A DNA stretch of 64,000 nucleotides from Pleodorina starrii (Eukaryota > Chlorophyta > Chlorophyceae > Chlamydomonadales > Volvocaceae), in contig BRXU01000010.1 of assembly GCA_030267565.1 (NCBI GenBank), forward strand, positions 740,501-804,500, in the 5' to 3' direction. The position numbers were made by a program, and so were the translations under genes. Shown one piece after another: positions 56,537 through 64,000 of this stretch (position 1 is its first letter; every line of letters begins with the position of its first letter). The notes under the pieces are model-generated. The model searched no databases, was not told the DNA's origin, and saw only the letters and a program-made list of their open reading frames with translations.

Positions 56537-58274
56537 GCCTCTGTGTGGGCGGTGTGGGGAGGGGGGAGGTAGTTGTAGTTGTAGACACTTGTACTTTCAT
56601 ACATCATGCGGCATGGGCGGCTGGGGGGGATTTTGGTGGCCAAAGGCTGCAGGCGAGCCTGCGGTGGCATGGAGGGCCAACAGCCAACAGGGCACTGCGG
56701 CACGGCGGACCCGCTCAACAGCCGCCACTGGGGCGCACAGTGCGCGGTTGGCTTCACACGTGTGTGGTGGGATTAGCGGATCAGCGGGGCCATGCTGTCT
56801 GTGAGTCCTGTGGGAGAGGAGGCCGGCGAGGAAGAGCCTTAAGGGTTTTTCTCCGAGAGCGTTTGGGCAGGAGGGAAAGGACGGGGTGGGGTGGGGTGGG
56901 GCGGGGCGCAGGAGGAGCAGCGGGGGTCCAGTGGGGGGGGGGGGGCGGGTCCCTGTAGGGTGCGGCCGCCTCCGCTGCTGCCTGCCGTCCATATGCCCAG
57001 GCAGCAGTCCGCACCGCACCGCATTCTTTGTTGATTTGTTTTGCAGACGCGTTGTTGCAGTGCAGTGCAGTGCAGTGCGGGGCGCGAGGCGCACACGGGC
57101 ATAATGCATCTTTGTGGGAAGGATTTGCGGCGGCGCATGGGAACTGACGGACTGACTGACTGACGGACTGCAGCTCGTGCTCTTGCGCCTGTGTACGTGT
57201 ACCTTACAGGGGTTTTAGGTGTGTCACACATTTTTTTTGTGTCGTGCGTTTTCGTCTTTGTCTGCTCGGGGGGAATGCTCGGGGGGAATGCGAAGTGTGT
57301 TTGTCAATTTGAGAGGGCGCGGCCGCACACACACACACACACACACGCACGCGCGCCGGCCTTCAGATCGCCAACCCGCACGCACGCAAGCACGCGAGGG
57401 CTTATTATTAATGAGGTGGGTTTACCGGTACGAGGTGAGCTTATGGGGTGCGGGTCCACAACTCCACATGCGACATCTTGGGGGCCATTGGGGCCATTGG
57501 GGTGCTGCAGCAGATGCCGACCCGCCCCGCATCGCTGCCGCCCCGCTGTAAATAACTAACCCGAATATTCAATCAGCGAATGATTGACTGAATGGATCGG
57601 CCACAGTGTACATACTGGTCGAACGAAGCCACCTGCTGCAGCGCCCTGCCTGCAGGGAGGCTGGCGTGGAGGTGGCTGCAGCATCCGCGACTGGCAGACC
57701 CCCCAAAGCCGCCTTCCTGGAGCGGTTTGTGACCCGACGGCGGAGGAGTTGTGCGGATGGCTGGCCCACTGCCGGCAGTCAACCCGTCCCCCCCTTCTGA
57801 AATCGAAACCATACGGTCAAGCGCCGATCGCCACCGTGTGGTGGGGGCGGCAAGGCGACCCCATGCCATATCTACACTTTTCTACCAGGCTTACAAACCG
57901 AAATCCGCAGCAAAGGGTTCATCAAACGGCCATTTCGCAACTGCTGGACGGTCTTCAGGCAGGTTCAGGCCCGCACACGCTCTCGAATTCAGCCGACACG
58001 GAGTGGCGTCCGTCACATGTCGCGATCCTGAGTTGGAATCCCGGGGAGCCGAACTAACTAGGAAGGCGGCTGTGAAGGTCTGCCGTACTGCTACGGATGC
58101 CGTAGCCACATCTACGCCACAGCCACCTCAGCAGGTGCCGCTCCTTTCGCGCCTGCATGGGCGGCAAAAAGAGCCACACCTCCGGCTGCACACATTGCGG
58201 TTGTTTCAGGGGACCCGGTACTGGGCTACTGGCGATCTCTCCCGCCTCTCTGTCTTTCTGTCTCTCCATCGCCG

Positions 58275-58386
58275 ACCAGGACCAGGACCAGGACCAGGAC
58301 CAGGACCAGGACCAGGACCAGGACCAGGACCAGGACCAGGACCAGGACCAGGACCAGGACCAGGACCAGGACCAGGACCAGGACCC
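58275..58386. repeat. (CAGGAC)n hexanucleotide repeat
   Basis: About 18 perfect copies. Open in all + frames (Asp-Gln, Pro-Gly or Arg-Thr type dipeptides), but no surrounding gene is supported. Confidence 0.95.
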
Positions 58387-61300
58387 GGGTCGTTTTATCG
58401 TTGGGGGGGGGTTCACGCGGCCCCGCAGCACTTCCGCGCCGCGATGCCCCCTCCCCGCTGCACGCAGCCCGGTAGTGGCGGCTCCCGGGTTCCGGCTCCG
58501 CCCCGCCGCAAGCAGCCCAGGGACCGAGTCCGGCAGCAGCCCGGGGAGCTGTGCTGGATACGGCTGCGGTGGCTAAGGGCGTCTCCCATCATAGCCGGCA
58601 ATCGTGTCAGATGTGGTGGCATAGCAAGTGCATAAACAGCACTTCAGGGAGGGTGGGGGTTGCAGAACGCGCAATTTACACGGGGGGAGAGAGGGCCCGC
58701 CTGGCGCCTGCGCGGGGCAGCGGGGGCTGTGTTCCGGCGGGCACCGTTACCGTTATCCACCTCCCGTCCCCCATCGCCTTCGGGCCGACAACGGTGCCCG
58801 ATACGAGATGTCGCTTGGCAGCGTCATGGGGGTGGGGGTGTTGTTGAAGCACTGGAGCCAGGGAGCCGGTCCCTGTCTTGGTGACGGGTGACGATATCTC
58901 GCTCTGATACGGCACCGCGCGCGCGCGTGTGTTTTGCGTGCGCGTGCGTTCTGAGACCCTGTCAACACATTCTACGAACCCGTCCCCCCACCCGCGCCCC
59001 CGACTGCCATAAAACACAGGCCGAAAGCCCCACCCTCCCCCACACACACAGTTTGCGATGTCGGGTGTTGGCGCTCTCTGCTGGAAGCACAGCCCGGCTC
59101 AGGCGCCGCGGACGCTCTCGCCAGCATGCGAAATAAACTCCCCGCCCTCCTTCTCCAGCCCGCCCTCACCCCCACCCCCTTTTCAAAAAAAGAAATGAAA
59201 CAAGGTGGGACTGACGCCTCACCGCCCACCACTCTCCCCCCCAAAAAAGACCGCGGCCCGCCTCGCAGGAAATGCACCTGGCCACAGCGCCTCAAATGCA
59301 CCTGGCCACGCGCACGCACATCCGCGACCCGCTCCGCGCCGCTCCCCCCTCGCTCACAGCCGCAGAGCCCGCCTCGGGGTCGACGCAACGGAGAGGCACC
59401 GTATATGATAACCCTTCGGTCGCGGGCTGCCGGTCGCACGCCGCAGCGCACCCCCCCCCCCCACCGCAACTCCCCTCTCTGTCTCCGTCTCCGTCTCCGC
59501 CTCCGTCTCCGCTTCCGGTCGTTCGAAGGGGGGGGAGTTGCCGGTTGTTGCGTCGCCGCCGCACCTCCACCCGCGGCGCTCAGCCCCCCCTGCCTTGCTT
59601 AACACCCTCCCCTCCTTCACGGTATAAGGCACAACGGACCCCCGGGAAGGGAAGAGAAGGGAAGAGAAGGGAAAGGGGGGGCAGGGGCAACGGCAACGCA
59701 CAGACGACCAGCCTTTACAATCGCTCCGCCCTCCAGCCTCTCGATTGCGGCGTATCGAGGTGATTTGAGGTTGGTTGCGCTTCGGAAATCGGAGGCAACT
59801 CGCCAGAGGCAACTCGCCAGAGGCAAAGGTAGCTTGATGTGGGACACAACAATGCGGCATTGATTCAGTCCATTCCCCTCCCTATCATCTCCCCCACACA
59901 TACACAATGGTACACTGGCGCATGGGGTATGCGCACGCAGGCCTGACAACCACACATACGGTAGGTGCCACGGGGCCCCACGTTCTCCCCGCGCTCTCCC
60001 CGCGCCGCATCCGGCGCCAAACACCCCATGCACGTTTGAGTTTCAACAGGTCATGATGGCAATGAGGATGAGAAGATAATAATGCAGTCGCCCCCCCCTC
60101 TCCCCCCGGTGTTGGCCGTGGCCTCGTTAGAAACCCCACACCACACCAACACCACATCACACCGTGCCGCAGCGCGCCGCTTCACATCCGGCCGGCCCTT
60201 GCTGGCCGCTCATGCACATGTGCACAAAAGAAGCGGCCGTTCGTTCGATAAGTCAACAGCTCGCAACAGATAATGCAACTCAATTTTTCAATGGCGCAAC
60301 AGAGGCACTGGGAAAGAGGGTGTGCGTGTGTGTGATGCGGCCCGTGGCCCGTGGCCGCCGCCGCAGCAGGCCCTCCCCCTATAGACTAGACAACATGCAG
60401 AGGCCAAGGCTTTGGACCCCAACTTGCATCAAACTCAGATCAGATGAAATCGGATCAGATCTGACCAACACCCATCAAACCCCGCCCGGGCGCCTCCGAA
60501 CACCCCCCCCCGCGCTGCGCTGCGCTCGGCGCGGCAGCAGGAGTTTGGGTCACAGCCTAACACACGGGTCGGTACGCATGACGGCACACACGCCCCCCGG
60601 GGGGCCACCCCCCTGCCGACTTTGTAAAGAAAACGTGTTCAGGTTAAGCTCGTCGCTTGTAAAGAAGTTCATACTACCGAAAAGGGATCGCGTGAGGGCT
60701 GCGCAGCGGCCGGTCAGTCACGTTTGAGACCACCGCTCGCGGACGGGCAGCCGCCGGGGGGGGGGGCAGGCTGCTGGGATCGCGGCACACAGCCCCGGAA
60801 CCCCCGCCCCCGCCTCGGCCCCCCGTGCACCGCTCGCGCATGCAAAATGCCGCCACCACATTGCCTCCCCAGTTTACGTTTACCGCCCAGTCCATGATGA
60901 CACACGGTAGTTCACATAAGCTCAAGGGCCGCCGCCCGCCTCCGCACACGATACGGTGCCCACACGCAGGCCCCGGTGACAGACACACCCGGCGGCGGCG
61001 GCGGCTTCGGCGGCCCTACCAACCGCCCGCCTCTCCCGCCTCGCCCATTGCGCCACACAGTCTCCCCCCCCACCGCCGCCACGCCCACGCCCGCGCGCAC
61101 CCCAAGGTGGCCGCGGCCGCGGCCGCAGCCACAAAGCGGGGCACCGGCGGCGCCTGCACCCGAGACACACGGGTGTGCCGCCCAGCGGCCATACGACCCT
61201 CGTTGGCTGGCCGCTGTCATGAAGCCGCCACATGTACCTTTCAACCCACCACGCGGAGCCTATGCGTAATTATTCGTTGCGCTGTCATGTCAGGGGGACG

Positions 61301-61524
61301 CGCAAGCTGTGTGTGTATGTACATGCATGGCGCCTCCCGCCGGCGGCCCCCATCGGGACGAGGAAACGACGGCCTCATCCGACACCTCATCGCCGCGCGT
61401 TCGCGATGAGGTGAGCGGTGTCGGCGTCTGCGTCTGTGTCGGCGCCGGGGATTCATCCTCCTGCCTCTGTCGGACAGGCTAGGCTGAGCTAGCTGCTAGC
61501 CGCTTGCCTTTGCCGTCCTGCTCA

Positions 61525-64000
61525 TCACCCTGCCCCGGGCCCCTCACCCATGGCCCCTTCCGCCGCCGATCCCGACGCGCTCTCCTCCGGCATTTGGCTG
61601 TCCTCCCGCGACTGCTCCGCCTCCTCCGCCTCCTCCTGCTGCTGCAAATTGGAACAAAAGCAGAGCGGTTGGGGGATGCGCGCTTTGCAAGAAGGTATGG
61701 GTCCCCCACGCCCGCGTTACGTAGCAGCCAGTGGCGCCCCCGGGGTCCCACGCCCTACGCACCGCGCATCGGGGTCCACACACGCCCCACGCCCTACGTA
61801 CCGAAATGCCGTTGGCCAGCGAGGGCGGCTCCTGGTCGCGGTGCGGGCTGATGGCCCCCTCCTGGGTCTCCTGGGCCCCCTCCCCTCCCTCGGCGACCGG
61901 GCTGTCCCCCTGCGTCTCCAGCACCACCTGCAGCGACCCGAAGCCGCCGCCAACGCCGACACCGCCGCCGACGCCGCCTTCGCGGTCCTCCGCTGCGCGG
62001 TCGTCGCCGCACTGCTCCGGCCCCGCCGGCGCCCGGTCCGCGGCCCCGTCCGCGCCTGCAGCCGTGGCGGCGGCGGCGTCCGCCTGCTCCTGCTCCTGTT
62101 GCTGCTGCCGCTGCTCCTGCTCCTCCTCCAACAGCTGCAAGGGGGACAAGAGAGGGTCCAAGCGGGCGGGCGGGCAGACGGACGAACGAACGGACGGGAG
62201 TATAGGTGAGCGATTCCTTGGTACATATATTTATGTGGAAATGGAGTGAGGACGGAAGGATAAGGGATGCGCGGACGGTTGTGGACGGTTGCGGACGGTT
62301 GGGTTGTGGCGACACGGGCGGTGCCGAGTGCAGCCGCTCCGCCGCCGCACCCAAACCCCCCCATTAGGCCGCCATTAGCCCCTCCCCCCGCCCTGCCCTC
62401 TTTCTTCCCTGCCCCAGCTCCCCCCGCCCGCCCGCCCGCCCGCCCCCCCTCTCTCACCACCGCCTCCGCCGTCTTCCCGGTGTCTGCGATGCGTCTGTAC
62501 CTCGTCCTGTTGACCCTCAGCTGCGCCAACTGGGGACCCAGCTCGGGCAGCACATCCACCAGCCGCTCCCACAGAGTGGTCACCACGTAGTCCTGGGAAG
62601 GAGGGGGAGGGGGAGGGGTGGGGGGGTGGGGGTAAGAAGGAGACGGCGTGAGGGAGGGGGTGGGGGTGGGGGACTGGGGGGTTGGGTGGCGATGGTGGGG
62701 GCAAAACAGACGAGACAACTCCCCTCCCCCCCCTAACGCGCGCTCCGCTCTGCGCCTCTCTCCCCCTCCCCATCCTCCTCCTCCACCCTCCCCCCGCCCT
62801 CTGTTTGGACCCTCATGTCCTCTCAACCCTTCCCCCCCTCCCTCCGCCTCCCCCCTCCTCCCGCCCCCTCCTCTTTCCCCCCCTCCCTTGCCCCCCCCCC
62901 TTTGCCCCCACCAGGAAGTTGAGCTCCACCCGCGCGCACATGACATGGTCCGAGGTGTCCACACTGAAGGTGACGGGCAGCCCCAGCGCCACCTCCTCCT
63001 GGCTCTGAGCCTCGAACTCCCGGTGCACGCGCTTGCTCATGGCGTGGTTGACGTGGAAGGGGCGGACCGCGTTGCCAATGTCGGCGGCGTGGAGGATCAT
63101 CTGGGGGGGGAGGGAGGGAGGGGGGGAGGGAGGGAGCGCGGGGGCGGGGGGGGGAAGAGGATGCTAGTGAACCACATGCATGTTGAAAATTGGTGACGGA
63201 ACGGAGACGCAGCCCAAAAGAAAAACCACCTCCGCTGGCCGGGGGGGGGTGGGGTCCCCGGATGCCGCCAATCCAACCCAACCCCGAGCCCACCGTAGTC
63301 CACGACCCCCGGCACCCGCCTCGCCGCGCCCCCCTCGCGTGCCACCCGCACCGCTCCCCCTTCCCCCCTCCCCCTACCCTTACCGGGTTCTGGGTCCGTT
63401 CGCTAACGCCGTCTCCTTCTCCGCAGCGGTACTGTCTTTTTACCCCCTCTTCCCCCCCACACATACACACCCACCCACCCCACACACACGCCCCGTCTCG
63501 CACCTTTATGAGCAGCCCGCGCCCGCGCCCGCGCCCGCGCCCGCACCCGCACCCGCCGCGCCTCCCTCGCGTGCCGCCCGCACCCGCTCCCCCCCACATA
63601 CGGTACACCCCCCCCGCACACACCTTTATGAGCAGCAGCGGCCGCCCGCATCGCTCCTTCCCCCTCCCCCCCTCCCCCTCCCCCCTTCCCCCCCACACAT
63701 ATACACCCCCCCACCCCACACCCACCCCTCCCCACACCCACCTTTATGAGCAGCAGCCGGTCCGCCTCATTGTCCGGCTCGTAGGCGGTCGAGTGCTTCT
63801 GGAACTCCTGCGTGATCGCAAAGTGGTTGGCCATGTCGGTGCACAGGATGGCGGAGATGATGAGCTTGCGCGCGGCTCGCTGCTCCTCGGGTCGCAGCAC
63901 GCCCAGCAGGTTGCAATCGGTGCGGGACATGATGGCAAAGGTCATGGCGCAGTGGTGGTTCTCCATGACGCTCTGGTCGTTGTAGATGCGGGCCAGCCTG
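61525..64000 (-). CDS. Class I cyclic nucleotide phosphodiesterase, 3' exons (5' end outside window)
   Basis: Hydrolyses cAMP and/or cGMP to the 5' monophosphate. Exons on the - strand: 64000(partial)-63742, 63100-62912, 62592-62458, 62134-61802, 61641-61525; phases agree, about 343 residues to a TGA at 61525. Catalytic-domain motifs: YNDQSVMENHHCAMTFAI, ILCTDMANHF (metal-binding Asp region), MILHAADIGNAVRPFHVNHA and the final helix WERLVDVLPELGPQLAQLR. These fit the C-terminal half of the HD-type PDE fold; the first His/Asp metal ligands lie beyond the window edge. The last two exons encode a Gln/Glu/Ala/Gly-rich tail of about 150 residues without a domain. Nucleotide specificity cannot be told from this part. 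The intron 63101-63741 is built of tandem duplications that include copies of the exon end. Confidence 0.92.
63381..63445 (+). repeat. Long copy of a dispersed intronic repeat (family A)
   Basis: Matches 2491-2553 (reverse strand) over about 65 bp, core GGGTCCGTTCGCTAACGCCG. It lies in the intron 63101-63741 of the phosphodiesterase gene, inverted relative to that gene. Confidence 0.75.
63501..63755. repeat. Tandem duplication of a splice-donor region
   Basis: CACCTTTATGAGCAGC occurs at 63501, 63621 and 63739, about 120 bp apart. The last copy is the real exon end (LLLIK followed by the donor). The two others repeat it inside the intron together with flanking CA-rich DNA. Confidence 0.85.

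Larger units (their letters stand above)
53200..61524. other. 8.3-kb region with no firmly supported gene
   Basis: It holds simple repeats (listed separately) and long chance frames. On the - strand an open frame at 53458-55548 is long but low-complexity and shows no family motif. One exon-like piece lies at 55534-55634 (+). A TGTAA at 57547-57551 (+) could end a transcript from upstream. The left edge should include the RING 3' UTR and the right edge the phosphodiesterase 3' UTR. Confidence 0.5.

Noticed and set aside
57584..58057. 157-codon + strand frame
   Set aside because: Mixed composition but no motif, no partner exon and no supporting start context; not enough to call a gene.

Overview
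The window looks like nuclear DNA of a chlamydomonadalean (volvocine-type) green alga. It is very GC-rich and intron-dense, with long Ala and Gly homopolymer runs inside exons, TGTAA motifs suited to algal poly(A) signals, many microsatellites, and plant-like protein features such as an IRE1 kinase with DMG in place of DFG. No tRNA, rRNA, CRISPR array or bacterial-type operon was seen. All gene calls were made by reading frames, splice sites and motifs by eye; no database search was run.

Layout. (1) 1-16066, + strand: the 3' part of a very large unrecognised protein gene, 12 phase-compatible exons, at least 2,268 residues. One intron carries an antisense Penelope-like reverse transcriptase ORF. 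(2) 17957-19887, - strand: a complete five-exon mitochondrial Mn superoxide dismutase, convergent with gene 1. (3) 20281-20740, - strand: two exons of a small unknown gene whose upstream side is cut by a retrotransposon. (4) 20752-31148: a Ty3/gypsy chromodomain retrotransposon on the - strand with 381-bp LTRs (two differences) and a 5-bp target duplication. It is disabled by a gag-region palindrome, a frameshift at the RT active site, and a 4.8-kb nested insertion (23461-28269). The insertion has imperfect terminal inverted repeats and carries one gene for a repeat-rich protein with GCR1_C-like and HMG-box-like segments. (5) 32006-44426, + strand: complete 18-exon IRE1 (signal peptide, lumenal domain, membrane span, kinase, RNase) with two C-terminal CCCH zinc fingers. 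(6) 46525-48220, - strand: complete six-exon coatomer zeta subunit. (7) 48583-53199, + strand: RING-H2 ubiquitin ligase, divergent from the coatomer gene. (8) 53200-61524: no gene I can firmly support, many simple repeats. (9) 61525-64000, - strand: the 3' exons of a class I cyclic nucleotide phosphodiesterase, running off the window.

The host genes are not an operon. IRE1 (unfolded-protein response), COPI zeta (Golgi-ER transport) and the RING ligase all touch secretory or protein-quality pathways, but eukaryotic neighbours need not be related. MnSOD and IRE1 are divergent, and the 10.4-kb retrotransposon lies between them. The most unusual signals are the nested inverted-repeat element with its GCR1/HMG-like gene, a dispersed repeat family found only in introns here, a recurrent palindromic 12-mer, and the IRE1-CCCH architecture.
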